From NCBI RefSeq assembly GCF_014750685.1, contig NZ_JAAXGE010000013.1, positions 62,001 to 126,000 on the forward strand: a stretch of 64,000 nucleotides of DNA, read 5' to 3'. Positions 10,114 to 17,853 of this stretch are shown piece by piece (position 1 is the first letter of the stretch; each line of letters begins with the position of its first letter). The stretch is from Bacteroides sp. GM023. GTDB lineage: Bacteria; Bacteroidota; Bacteroidia; Bacteroidales; Bacteroidaceae. A program made the position numbers and the translations under genes. The notes beneath the pieces are model-generated. The model searched no databases and was not told the origin of the DNA. It worked only from the letters and a program-made list of their open reading frames with translations.

Positions 10114-11301
10114 ATGAGAAAATTTATAAACATTGCGATAGTGGCACTGGCAGTCGGCTTCTTCTCTTGCAGCGATGACGACTCTACCGATACGACAGGA
10201 TATGTATCTAAAAACGTTACAATCAACGGAGCGGGCGCAGAAGATAACCCGGCCGGATGGGGAAATGAAGTGGTGGTCACGGGAGAGGGTTTCTCGAACA
10301 AGACTCTACTGTATATCAGACCTGCACAATCAAACATAGATCCCGACAGAGGAACTGCGATTGATCTATTAGAGCAATCTGCCACATCTCTTAAGTTCAA
10401 TGCGCCGCTTACCGACGGTGGAGGTCAGTTTGAGCTCTTGCAGGTGGAAAACGATGCTATATATTCCTTAGGAATGATTTATTTGAAAGAAGAGAAGTAT
10501 CCGCTACAGCTCGTAGGAAATGTGAACAGTAGCGAGTGGGGCACGAATGTATCTTTTTACGAATTTGAATATGACAAAGGGAAGATAACGAAGATTAGCA
10601 GATGTAGTAGCTCCGATCAGTTTGGAAAGACTATAGAAGATTGGTGGACTTTTCAATATGACAGCCAGCAACGACTTGTGAAATCAGCACGTGAAGGTAC
10701 TTGGGGGGTAATGAAAGAGTGTACTTTTGAATACAAGACAGCCACTAATATTGTGTTCATAGAAGACGAGGGCTACGGATATCCCAAGACATCGACCCTG
10801 ACATTAAATGCTGCCGGACAAATGACGAACCGGAGCATGACATGGGAAGAAGCGGTAGATATATATGAAGAGGAGTTTCCGTGGGATTATATAGAAACTG
10901 TTATTCATAAGTACGAAACGACTTTTACTTATGAGTATGACGCAAATGGCAACCTATTGGAATATAATTCGGTGACTTCTAAAAATAACGTACAGACAGA
11001 AACTTCTTTTATGAAACTCCGTTATGATTCGCAGAAGGCTTTTTTCCCGCATATATTACCAGCATGGTATTGGAATATTACGACTACGGAACATTTCAAC
11101 TTAATGTTGGGTTATGCTAATAATATAGCCAGTTACACTGTTCCCGGCGGTGGAGGACCATTCGGAGGAAGCGGAGACGTAGTGATAAATTACGAAATTG
11201 AATATGCGAAGAATGCGTTTCCTCTCTATATCTATAATCTGAATGAAATGTTCGATGGCAGTATTCAGCGTTTCAAGGCATTCGATATTGTTTATAATTA
11301 G
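10114..11301 (+). CDS. Lipoprotein with IPT/TIG-like domain and YD-like region
   Basis: A 395-residue protein, lipidated Cys19 followed by SDDDSTD, a strong surface-export signal. Residues about 31-125 look like an IPT/TIG immunoglobulin-type domain (NEVVVTGEGFSNKTLLYI, later LEQSATSLKFNAP). The C-terminal part has lines such as FEYDKGKITKISR, FQYDSQQRLVKSA and YEYDANGNLLEYN, which resemble YD/RHS-type repeat units. It is the last gene of the operon, 39 bp after its neighbour, and is followed by a long hairpin. Function is not known; probably part of the surface complex. Confidence 0.77.
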   Translation: MRKFINIAIVALAVGFFSCSDDDSTDTTGYVSKNVTINGAGAEDNPAGWGNEVVVTGEGFSNKTLLYIRPAQSNIDPDRGTAIDLLEQSATSLKFNAPLTDGGGQFELLQVENDAIYSLGMIYLKEEKYPLQLVGNVNSSEWGTNVSFYEFEYDKGKITKISRCSSSDQFGKTIEDWWTFQYDSQQRLVKSAREGTWGVMKECTFEYKTATNIVFIEDEGYGYPKTSTLTLNAAGQMTNRSMTWEEAVDIYEEEFPWDYIETVIHKYETTFTYEYDANGNLLEYNSVTSKNNVQTETSFMKLRYDSQKAFFPHILPAWYWNITTTEHFNLMLGYANNIASYTVPGGGGPFGGSGDVVINYEIEYAKNAFPLYIYNLNEMFDGSIQRFKAFDIVYN

Positions 11302-11332
11302 TATAAGGATATTCGGCTAATGCCGACTTTTG

Positions 11333-11387
11333 ATATTGAAAGAGGAGTAAATTTACTTTTAAGTAATATTTACTCCTCTTTCAATAT
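11333..11387. terminator. Long hairpin ending the SusCD/protease operon
   Basis: Perfect 20-bp arms at 11333-11352 and 11368-11387, with a 15-base loop that itself holds TTACTT/AAGTAA. It lies between two converging genes (plus-strand lipoprotein gene ending at 11301, minus-strand barrel gene ending at 11441) and probably stops transcription in both directions. The T-tract is weak. Confidence 0.75.
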
Positions 11388-11440
11388 TCATTTTGTTCTT
11401 ATCAACCAAAAACTTAAAGTTCCGGGTGTATGTAGCCGGT

Positions 11441-12070
11441 TTAGAACATATAGCCCAATGATAACATCAGGTTTCTGTTTTTCATTCCTAAATCTTTCGC
11501 CACTTCTACCAAACCGAAGTCATAGCTTATGGCAACTTGATACTTCTTACTGAACTCAACACCTGCTTTCAATCCAAGACCGAAATCAAATCGCTTTAAT
11601 CCATCATCGCCAAATATATCTTCGGACATAGAGTTGCCACCAAACTCCTCTAAATCGACAAGATCACCATCAACCTTTGCTTTAAACTTCCCAAACAAAC
11701 CGACAGCAATATAAGGGCCTGCACTACCAAACAATGCAAAATCATCATTCACAGCATATTTATAACCGATATGTACCGGTACTTCCAAATAATACGGATT
11801 CATCTTGAAACTTGCAAGTGAGCCTGCATCAATCTTCGCACCTTTTAGTGTCAACAACGCGGCAAAGTCCATATATGCGCCACTCGCTTCTTGCGATAAC
11901 CCCAATTCAGCTTTGACACCTGCATGAAAACCTATCCTGCTGTCAAATCCGGTAATAGTGTATTTGCTGACATTCATACCTGCCATCACACCCCATTTCA
12001 GGTTATCCTGCGCGTTGATACTTACCACGCTTATCGCTACTAAAGCGAAAAACAACAAAACCTTTTTCAT
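11441..12070 (-). CDS. Small outer-membrane beta-barrel protein (OmpW/PorT-like)
   Basis: A 209-residue protein with a signal peptide cleaved after Ala20, giving Gln21 at the mature end. The mature chain starts LKWGVMAGMNVSKYTITGFDSRIGFHAGV, the usual first two strands of the Bacteroidetes small 8-strand barrel family, and includes YLEVPVHIGYKYAVNDDFALFGSAGPYIAVGLFGKF and a final LSLGYMF with terminal Phe. These proteins are abundant barrels of unknown function. It is monocistronic, converging with the operon to its left. Confidence 0.88.
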   Translation of the reverse strand: MKKVLLFFALVAISVVSINAQDNLKWGVMAGMNVSKYTITGFDSRIGFHAGVKAELGLSQEASGAYMDFAALLTLKGAKIDAGSLASFKMNPYYLEVPVHIGYKYAVNDDFALFGSAGPYIAVGLFGKFKAKVDGDLVDLEEFGGNSMSEDIFGDDGLKRFDFGLGLKAGVEFSKKYQVAISYDFGLVEVAKDLGMKNRNLMLSLGYMF

Positions 12071-12111
12071 AAGAATAAATAATTTAATTATTGTTTAGAA
12101 ATCATATGTGG

Positions 12112-12119
12112 CAAATATA
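12112..12119 (-). promoter_or_regulatory. -7 element of the barrel gene
   Basis: Minus-strand TATATTTG matches the Bacteroidetes TAnnTTTG -7 element, about 40 bp upstream of the start codon at 12070. A clear TTTG -33 partner is not seen. Confidence 0.45.
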
Positions 12120-12238
12120 TAAAAACAAGCTCAATATATTCAGAAAAATAAAATAAATTTTCATCAGCTTATACTCTTCACATTTCAAACCTTCACTGTT
12201 CGCAAAGCATAAAATTCCTCACACAATTCATCATAACA

Positions 12239-12293
12239 GTAAATATATTAATTATTAACAGCTATATTTTGATTTAATAGTTAATATATTTAC
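12239..12293. promoter_or_regulatory. Candidate HipB operator: 20-bp inverted repeat
   Basis: Arms 12239-12258 and 12274-12293 are inverted copies with 19 of 20 bases matching, separated by 15 bp. The repeat covers the -33 TTTG and touches the -7 box of the hip promoter, so a bound dimer would block transcription. HipB-type antitoxins usually repress their own operon at such sites; assignment is by position. Confidence 0.7.
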
Positions 12294-12298
12294 CTTTG
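12268..12298 (+). promoter_or_regulatory. Promoter of hipBA-like operon
   Basis: TTTG at 12268-12271 and TACCTTTG at 12291-12298, separated by 19 bp, match the Bacteroidetes sigma consensus fully. Transcription should start about 5-8 bases after 12298, essentially at the ATG at 12303. Confidence 0.8.
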
Positions 12299-12302
12299 TG
12301 GC

Positions 12303-12623
12303 ATGGCAACGAATCACATTACCCAGGCAATGGCCAATCCGGAAATCATCACGGAATTAGGCAGAAGATTTAAGGAGTATAGGTTAACCTACAAGCTCAC
12401 CCAAAAAGAGGCTGCCGATAAAGCCGGCGTAAGCCTTATCACTTTGCGACAGTTCGAGAACGGGAAAGCCTATAACATCAATATGGGCAACTTCCTTGCG
12501 CTGCTGCGAGTAGTGGACTGTCTGGAACAAATTGACAACTTGCTTCCGGAAATACCTGTTTCAGCCTATACAATGGAACAAATAATGAGCAAAAAGCCGA
12601 AAAGGATAAGACATGGAAAATAA
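12303..12623 (+). CDS. HipB-like Xre-family antitoxin/repressor
   Basis: A 106-residue protein. Residues about 18-75 form a Cro/Xre-type helix-turn-helix (KEYRLTYKLTQKEAADKAGVSLITLRQFENGK). Its stop overlaps the next gene by 11 bp, the usual layout of HipB antitoxin and HipA kinase toxin. It probably binds and restrains the kinase and represses the operon at the palindrome covering its promoter. The promoter leaves almost no 5' leader, so the message may be leaderless, or translation may begin at the next in-frame Met (residue 10). Confidence 0.87.
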   Translation: MATNHITQAMANPEIITELGRRFKEYRLTYKLTQKEAADKAGVSLITLRQFENGKAYNINMGNFLALLRVVDCLEQIDNLLPEIPVSAYTMEQIMSKKPKRIRHGK

Positions 12624-14151
12624 TATTATAAGTGTTATGCTATGGGGAGAAGAAGTTGGAAAACTTTATTGGGACGAAAGAAGTAAAAAAGCTGTTTTCA
12701 ACTATCACCCGGATTTCATCAAGAAAGGATTGGAAATCGCCCCACTGACCGCTTCTGTCAAAGGAGCGGCTGCAAAGGGTATGCCCATACTCGGAAACAA
12801 AGAGAAGATTTATCAAGGACTCCCGCCGTTTCTGGCAGATTCTTTGCCTGACCGGTGGGGAAACATGGTCTTTGATCAATGGACAGCCCTGAACCATATC
12901 CCCAAACGCGGGCTTACGCCGGTAGATAAACTCTCTTTCATTGGGAAACGAGGAATGGGGGCCTTTGAGTTCATTCCAGCCACCCCCGGATTGGAATCTT
13001 CTTCCACCCTCCAAATAGACAGCTTATACCAACTGGCCCGCCGTATCTTTGAGGAACGAGAGGAAATATCAGTACAGGAAGATGAAACACTGCATCTGCA
13101 AAGCGTCTATGAAGTAGGAACATCAGCCGGAGGACAGCACCCGAAAGCCATCATCGCTATCAATGAAACGACACATGACATACATTCCGGTCAAGTTCCA
13201 TTGCCGGAAGGTTATACCTACTACATTCTGAAATTTGCTGAAGGAGACGACTTTCCTTTTACGCAAATAGAAATGATATATTATGAGATGGCAAAAGAAG
13301 CCGGAATTACGATGATGCCTTCCCAACTTATTCTAATTGATGGAAAACATCACTTTCTGACGGAACGTTATGACAGGATAAATGGAGAGAAGATACATAC
13401 ACAGACACTCGCCGCCATGAACCCGGACGCAACAAGCTATGAGGATTTATTTGAAGTTTGCCGAAAGCTGAACATTCCAGCCAATGAACAGTCTGAACTC
13501 TACCGCCGGACGGTCTTTAATATCATGGGTGGTAATGTAGATGACCATGTCAAGAACTTCTCCTTCTTGATGGAGAAAAACGGCACATGGCACATCACCC
13601 CTGCTTACGACATGACATTCACCACCAATTTAGACGGTGCAGCCTACGAAAATGCACATTCTATGAGCATTTCCGGAAAGGATGGCGGAATCACAGAAGA
13701 TAATCTGCTGCAATTTGCTAAATTGAATGGTATCAAAAATGCAAAAAAGATAATCGAAGAAGTCAGCCTTGCCATCAGCCATTTCTATAATTATGCCACC
13801 AATTATCAGATAGACGATTATTGGAAAGACCGTATCGAGCAACATCTTTCCGATCTTGTACCTCCAAGCATAGGAGAAAACATGAAACACTATCTGCCCA
13901 CCATTGTCGAACCATACGAAACGGAAGATGGCTTTCTGGTAACAGAAATCAACATTGCCGAAAATACCCGGCATGACTTTCGAATCGAAGCTGTCATCAA
14001 CGGGAAACGACAGAAATATATTGTCGGGCGTAAAAGTAATTTAGCTGCTGAAATTATCACCAAAGGGAGGAATAAAATGACTGTTGAAAGCAAAAAAGAG
14101 CTTGTGCAACGATTATTACTACCTTTAGCTAGGAGAGAACTCACAGCATAA
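12613..14151 (+). CDS. HipA-like serine/threonine kinase toxin
   Basis: A 512-residue HipA-family protein. The N-terminal HipA subdomain spans about 5-105. The kinase part has a glycine-rich loop (GTSAGGQHPK, 169-178), the catalytic DDHxKNF motif with Asp310/Asp311, and the DMTF metal-binding segment near 334. In E. coli HipA the kinase phosphorylates glutamyl-tRNA synthetase and causes persistence; other family members target other synthetases, and the target here is unknown. About 90 residues follow the usual HipA end (from VPPSIGENMKHY), including an RKSNLAAEI segment, so the protein is longer than the roughly 440 residues of E. coli HipA. It overlaps the HipB-like gene by 11 bp. Confidence 0.88.
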   Translation: MENNIISVMLWGEEVGKLYWDERSKKAVFNYHPDFIKKGLEIAPLTASVKGAAAKGMPILGNKEKIYQGLPPFLADSLPDRWGNMVFDQWTALNHIPKRGLTPVDKLSFIGKRGMGAFEFIPATPGLESSSTLQIDSLYQLARRIFEEREEISVQEDETLHLQSVYEVGTSAGGQHPKAIIAINETTHDIHSGQVPLPEGYTYYILKFAEGDDFPFTQIEMIYYEMAKEAGITMMPSQLILIDGKHHFLTERYDRINGEKIHTQTLAAMNPDATSYEDLFEVCRKLNIPANEQSELYRRTVFNIMGGNVDDHVKNFSFLMEKNGTWHITPAYDMTFTTNLDGAAYENAHSMSISGKDGGITEDNLLQFAKLNGIKNAKKIIEEVSLAISHFYNYATNYQIDDYWKDRIEQHLSDLVPPSIGENMKHYLPTIVEPYETEDGFLVTEINIAENTRHDFRIEAVINGKRQKYIVGRKSNLAAEIITKGRNKMTVESKKELVQRLLLPLARRELTA

Positions 14152-14177
14152 ACAAACTCACTAAAGTAACCAGCAGA

Positions 14178-14239
14178 GAGAGGTGTTCTAAAACACCTCT
14201 CAGAATATTAGTAACCACACTGTTTATTCCAGTATGGTT
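14178..14239. terminator. Two hairpins after the hipBA-like operon
   Basis: A perfect 10-bp hairpin (14178-14187 with 14192-14201, loop CTAA) is followed by a second one (14213-14222 with 14230-14239, one mismatch). They start about 26 bp after the HipA stop. T-tracts are poor, so termination is inferred from position. Confidence 0.5.
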
Positions 14240-14344
14240 GCAATAGCTTCTTAAACGTTATCAGAAGTCCTATTCAAAAGAATTAAGAGGGAAAAACACA
14301 TAAGTAATTAGTTGATTTCCTTAGCAATAGGGATTTTCCATATT

Positions 14345-14352
14345 TAACTTTG
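14345..14352 (+). promoter_or_regulatory. -7 element of the small repeat-protein gene
   Basis: TAACTTTG matches TAnnTTTG, about 50 bp upstream of the ATG at 14404. No good TTTG is seen 19-21 bp further upstream. Confidence 0.5.
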
Positions 14353-14403
14353 TGGGTAGAGTATTATCTCATTATTATTGAACTACCATAAACTAATTAC
14401 ACC

Positions 14404-14727
14404 ATGATTAAAATCGACCTTTACACCAAATTTGTGCTGACAATTATAGCATTCTCGCTATCTGTCATAGCTTATCGTAACATTGATTTTATTCCTTCTG
14501 CCAACGCGAATCCCGTCAAGTTTGCACCTCAGGCTTCCCCTATTGATGTGAACATAGTTTCTATTCCTTATAATGGACTGGATGTTAATGTGAAAAATAC
14601 GGTGAAAACCAAGTTTGATGTTCCTTACGAGGGGATAGATGTAAATGTAAAGAATAGGATAGAAGTTAAATCTTCATCCTATAAAGGGTTGGACGTAAAT
14701 GTTACTAATTACAAGGATTTCAAATAA
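14404..14727 (+). CDS. Small membrane-anchored protein with DVNV repeats
   Basis: A 107-residue protein not recognised as any family. Residues about 8-26 form a single hydrophobic segment that could be an uncleaved anchor or a signal peptide. The rest carries three imperfect copies of Y-x-G-[LI]-D-V-N-V, starting at Tyr56, Tyr75 and Tyr93 (period 18-19 residues), plus a weaker IDVNI at 47-51. The repeats alternate hydrophobic and polar residues as beta strands do. It has its own -7 element and probably its own terminator, so it is likely a single-gene unit. It lies between the HipBA pair and two candidate small RNAs. Confidence 0.7.
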   Translation: MIKIDLYTKFVLTIIAFSLSVIAYRNIDFIPSANANPVKFAPQASPIDVNIVSIPYNGLDVNVKNTVKTKFDVPYEGIDVNVKNRIEVKSSSYKGLDVNVTNYKDFK

Positions 14728-14790
14728 AAAATAATTGCCACTGAAAAAACTGAGGATTGACAAGAGCATGATTCAATTTATTATTATCTT

Positions 14791-14819
14791 TGCATAGTCG
14801 TAGCGCGACTGCATTTTTA
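14791..14819 (+). terminator. Hairpin and T-tract after the small repeat-protein gene
   Basis: AGTCG (14796-14800) pairs with CGACT (14806-14810), extended by TGC/GCA past a 2-base bulge, followed by five T. It lies 64 bp after the stop at 14727. It overlaps the start of the candidate RNA that follows, so the role is uncertain. Confidence 0.4.
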
Positions 14820-14998
14820 TATTTTAAGAAAAAAAGCGTTTAGCTGATTTCTGTGCAAACGAAAAGTCCAAATAAAATCAACGCACACGAAATAGATAGA
14901 TGCTCCCCGTAAATATGGCGGGGGGTATTTCCTATTTGTGCGTTAAGGGCTTGGACTCCCTCGTTTGGCGGATAGGTAAATACCCTTCCGCTTTTTTT
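14799..14998 (+). ncRNA. Candidate structured small RNA, about 200 nt
   Basis: A -7 element (TATCTTTG, 14785-14792) precedes a sequence that folds as one long rod: AAACGA 14857-14862 with TCGTTT 14961-14966, AGTCCAA 14865-14871 with TTGGACT 14951-14957, AACGCACA 14880-14887 with TGTGCGTT 14937-14944, AATAG 14891-14895 with CTATT 14932-14936, and CCCCG 14905-14909 with CGGGG 14919-14923. A final hairpin (GCGGA 14968-14972 with TCCGC 14987-14991) runs into seven T, as at an intrinsic terminator. There is no coding frame across it. The nested pairing makes a transcribed RNA likely; the family is not recognised and the 5' end is inferred. Confidence 0.6.
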
Positions 14999-15060
14999 AT
15001 GTCTATAAAATTGCAAGTCAAAAACGCAGTATTCATAGGTTGCTACTTACCTTTGCCTAA

Positions 15061-15131
15061 ATATTATTAAGAATTGGCTAAGACCCGGAGGGGAACGAAC
15101 GGATTTATCCGTTCGTTCCCCTTATTTTTTT
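15061..15131 (+). ncRNA. Candidate short RNA with strong terminator
   Basis: TACCTTTG (15048-15055) is a good -7 element. About 30 bases later comes a perfect 14-bp hairpin (15090-15103 with 15108-15121, loop TTTA) followed by a T-rich tail to 15131, one of the strongest intrinsic terminators in the window. No gene lies between the -7 element and the hairpin, so a roughly 70-nt RNA is predicted. The hairpin could instead protect the VirE unit from read-through. Confidence 0.5.
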
Positions 15132-15303
15132 GGAGGAAGTAAAAGTTACAAAAATTGCAAAGTCAAGTTTATATCATTAAATTATATCGTGGTAAACCTT
15201 ACGGCTGTATTATTTCGTAATCCCCCTGACTTCTATATCAAAAGAATGAATATCACCAATAAATGCCAAATCCCCTACAATAAAGTTTGAAAAACACAAA
15301 AAC

Positions 15304-15323
15304 ATCTGCCATCTGCAACAAAA
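15304..15323 (+). repeat. Left terminal inverted repeat of the VirE unit
   Basis: Twenty bases identical to the reverse complement of 17943-17962. It contains one reverse copy of GTTGCAGAT (15311-15319) preceded by a partial copy. Confidence 0.8.
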
Positions 15324-15358
15324 GCGCTTTATATTACTGAATATAAACTACTTACATC

Positions 15359-15405
15359 GTTGCAGATACCGGTTGCAGATGGTTGCAGATAAGGTTATCT
15401 GCAAC
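15359..15405. repeat. Left cluster of GTTGCAGAT boxes
   Basis: Direct copies at 15359-15367, 15372-15380 and 15382-15390, and a reverse copy at 15397-15405. With the copy inside the left end repeat this makes five. The last two boxes form a hairpin-capable inverted pair. Confidence 0.85.
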
Positions 15406-15463
15406 ACACTATTTAAGCACTGGATTTGCGTAGTTTGCCTACACCTCGTGCTGTGTACAAGCT

Positions 15464-15595
15464 AGGAAAACAAAGTATTCAAGCTGCTGAAACAAAGTGT
15501 TCAAACTGTTGAAACAAAGTGTTCGCCACGTTGAAACAGAGTGTTTACTTACTTGAAACAAAGTGTTTCAAAGTACTAAACAAAGTGTTTCAAGC
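15464..15595 (+). repeat. Six iteron-like direct repeats, 22-bp period
   Basis: The core AAACAAAGTGTT (variants AAACAAAGTATT and AAACAGAGTGTT) starts at 15468, 15490, 15512, 15534, 15556 and 15578, an exact 22-bp spacing. A degenerate seventh unit follows. Two helical turns per unit is typical of initiator-binding iterons. The array lies about 150 bp before the VirE start. The repeat/spacer sizes exclude a CRISPR array. Confidence 0.88.
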
Positions 15596-15748
15596 TATTG
15601 GAACACGTTGAAACAAATAACAAAAGAAAAACACAACCGAAGCAACAGAAAAAAGAGTATAAAGAAATAAACAAAACACACGTGTTTACTTGTGGGATTG
15701 AAAGGGTATAGCTACCTTAGTAGGATATTTTCAAACAAAAACAAATTT

Positions 15749-17845
15749 ATGAAAATTACTCAATTAAGAGACAAAGACAAGACTACCGCCCTGACCACGA
15801 TGGACATAGAAACATGGATAAACAAGACACGAACTGAAACAAAGGCACAACCGGTTACCGCTTTCAGAGAAATGCTCAAGTATTCCCTGCCCGATGCACG
15901 TAGTTACGAAGCGGACAAGTTACCAAAGATTTTGCCTGCTGCCGAATTCCGCAGAACGGAAGGTGGCAAACAGATGAAAAGTTACAACGGTGTAGTGGAA
16001 ATAACCATCGGCCCGCTATCCGGAAAATCGGAAATAGCATTCGTGAAACAAAAAGCCTGGGAACAGCCGCAAACGTACTGTGTCTTTACAGGCTCCAGCG
16101 GACAAACCGTGAAAATATGGAGCAAATTCACCCGACCGGACAAATCGCTTCCACAGAACAGAGAAGAAGCTGAAATATTCCATGCACATGCCTATCGACT
16201 GGCCGTAAAATGTTATCAACCTCAAATTCCATTCGATATCCGTCCTAAAGTGCCCTCTTTGGAACAATATTCCCGATTATCTCATGACCCGGAACTCATG
16301 TACAGGCCGGATTCCGTACCGTTCTTTCTGTCGCAACCTGCCGGAATGCCTGAAGAATTATCTTATCGGGAAGCGGTACGTTCGGAAAAATCACCGTTGA
16401 CACGCGCCGTTCCGGGATATGATACCGAAAGGGCTGCCTTCATGCTCTTCGAAGCTGCCTTGAGAAAAACGCGTGAGGAAATTTACGAAGCGGAAGATGA
16501 GGGCGCATATCCGATAGAGGGAGATTTTCAGGCATTGGTGACACGATTGGCCGCAAACTGCTTTCATTCGGGAATTCCCGAAGAGGAAACGGTGAAACGC
16601 AGCATCTTTCATTATTATCTGAATCGGCAGGAAACACTTATCCGGCAGATAATCAGAACAGTATATGATGAATGTGATGGTTTCGGCAAGAAGAGTAGTT
16701 TAGGAAAAGAACAGTTGCTGGCTTTGCAGACAGAGGATTTTATGAAGCGGCGTTATGAGTTTCGTTACAATACACAAGTAGGAGAAGTGGAATACCGCGA
16801 ACGAAATTCGTTCCGCTTTTACTTCAATCCGATCGACAAGCGGGTATTGAACAGCATCGCGCTGGATGCACAAGCCGAAGGTATCCCATTGTGGGACAGA
16901 GATATCAGCCGATATATCTATTCCAACCGCGTACCGGTATTCAATCCGTTAGAGGATTTTCTTTATCACCTTCCTGTTTGGGACGGCCGGGATCGTATCC
17001 GGGCATTGGCGCAGACCGTTCCTTGCGGAAACGCACATTGGGTAGAGTTATTCCATCGTTGGTTTCTGAATATGGTGGTTCATTGGAGAGGTACGGATAA
17101 AAAGTATGCGAATAATGTATCTCCGTTGTTGGTAGGTGCACAAGGTACCCGTAAATCTACTTTTTGCCGGAGTATCATACCACCTGCCATCCGTGCCTAT
17201 TATACTGACAGTATAGATTTCTCACAAAAGAAAGAGGCCGAACTTTATCTGAACCGGTTTGCATTAATCAATATCGATGAATTCGATCAGATTAGTGCCA
17301 CGCAACAGGGATTTCTGAAACATATCCTTCAGAAACCTATCGTAAATATGCGTAAGCGTTACGGCAATGCCGTGCTGGAGATGCGTCGTTATGCTTCTTT
17401 CATCGCCACGAGTAATCAGAAAGATTTATTGACCGATCCTACGGGTAGTCGCCGTTTCATCTGCATTGAGGTACAGGGAACGATTGATACCAATCGGGCA
17501 ATAGATTACGAACAGTTATATGCACAAGCCATGTATGAGCTGGATCATGGCGAACGCTACTGGTTTGACCGGAAAGAAGAGCAGTTAATGACGGAAAGTA
17601 ACCGCGAATTTGAACAGGTATCACTCGAAGAACAGTTGTTTTACCGTTATTTCCGTCCGGCAAAAGAGGAGGAAGACGGAGAATGGCTTTCACCGGCAGA
17701 GATATTGGAAGAGATAGGAAGAAGTAGCGCTATCCCGTTGTCTAACAAGCGGGTAAGTGTATTCGGACGGGTACTGCGCAAACACGAAATTCCTTCAAAA
17801 CGAGTTCGGAGCGGTACTGTTTACCATGTTGTCAGACTCTCATGA
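15749..17845 (+). CDS. VirE/VapE-family primase-helicase-like protein (BT4734-like)
   Basis: A 698-residue protein. The N-terminal part (about 30-190) resembles the BT4734-like VirE N-terminal domain; the C-terminal part is the VirE P-loop domain with Walker A GAQGTRKST (463-471) and Walker B INIDEFD with Asp510/Glu511. The FIATSNQKDLLTDPTGSRRFICIEV segment is the sensor/arginine-finger region usual for the family. Related VapE proteins of satellite phages act as replication helicases or primases. I chose the start at 15749 (MKITQLRDK): an upstream in-frame Met at 15692 gives a 19-residue extension lying close to the likely promoter region. Iterons lie just upstream and GTTGCAGAT boxes on both sides, which suggests a DNA-replication role at this locus. 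Confidence 0.87.
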   Translation: MKITQLRDKDKTTALTTMDIETWINKTRTETKAQPVTAFREMLKYSLPDARSYEADKLPKILPAAEFRRTEGGKQMKSYNGVVEITIGPLSGKSEIAFVKQKAWEQPQTYCVFTGSSGQTVKIWSKFTRPDKSLPQNREEAEIFHAHAYRLAVKCYQPQIPFDIRPKVPSLEQYSRLSHDPELMYRPDSVPFFLSQPAGMPEELSYREAVRSEKSPLTRAVPGYDTERAAFMLFEAALRKTREEIYEAEDEGAYPIEGDFQALVTRLAANCFHSGIPEEETVKRSIFHYYLNRQETLIRQIIRTVYDECDGFGKKSSLGKEQLLALQTEDFMKRRYEFRYNTQVGEVEYRERNSFRFYFNPIDKRVLNSIALDAQAEGIPLWDRDISRYIYSNRVPVFNPLEDFLYHLPVWDGRDRIRALAQTVPCGNAHWVELFHRWFLNMVVHWRGTDKKYANNVSPLLVGAQGTRKSTFCRSIIPPAIRAYYTDSIDFSQKKEAELYLNRFALINIDEFDQISATQQGFLKHILQKPIVNMRKRYGNAVLEMRRYASFIATSNQKDLLTDPTGSRRFICIEVQGTIDTNRAIDYEQLYAQAMYELDHGERYWFDRKEEQLMTESNREFEQVSLEEQLFYRYFRPAKEEEDGEWLSPAEILEEIGRSSAIPLSNKRVSVFGRVLRKHEIPSKRVRSGTVYHVVRLS

Positions 17846-17853
17846 ACTAAAAA

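Noticed and set aside
15464..15595. CRISPR-like array
   Set aside because: Repeats are 22 bp apart with only 6-10 variable bases between the conserved cores, and no cas genes are in view.
15692..15748. Upstream start for the VirE protein
   Set aside because: The added 19 residues are not like the family, and the Met at 15749 starts a typical N-terminus.
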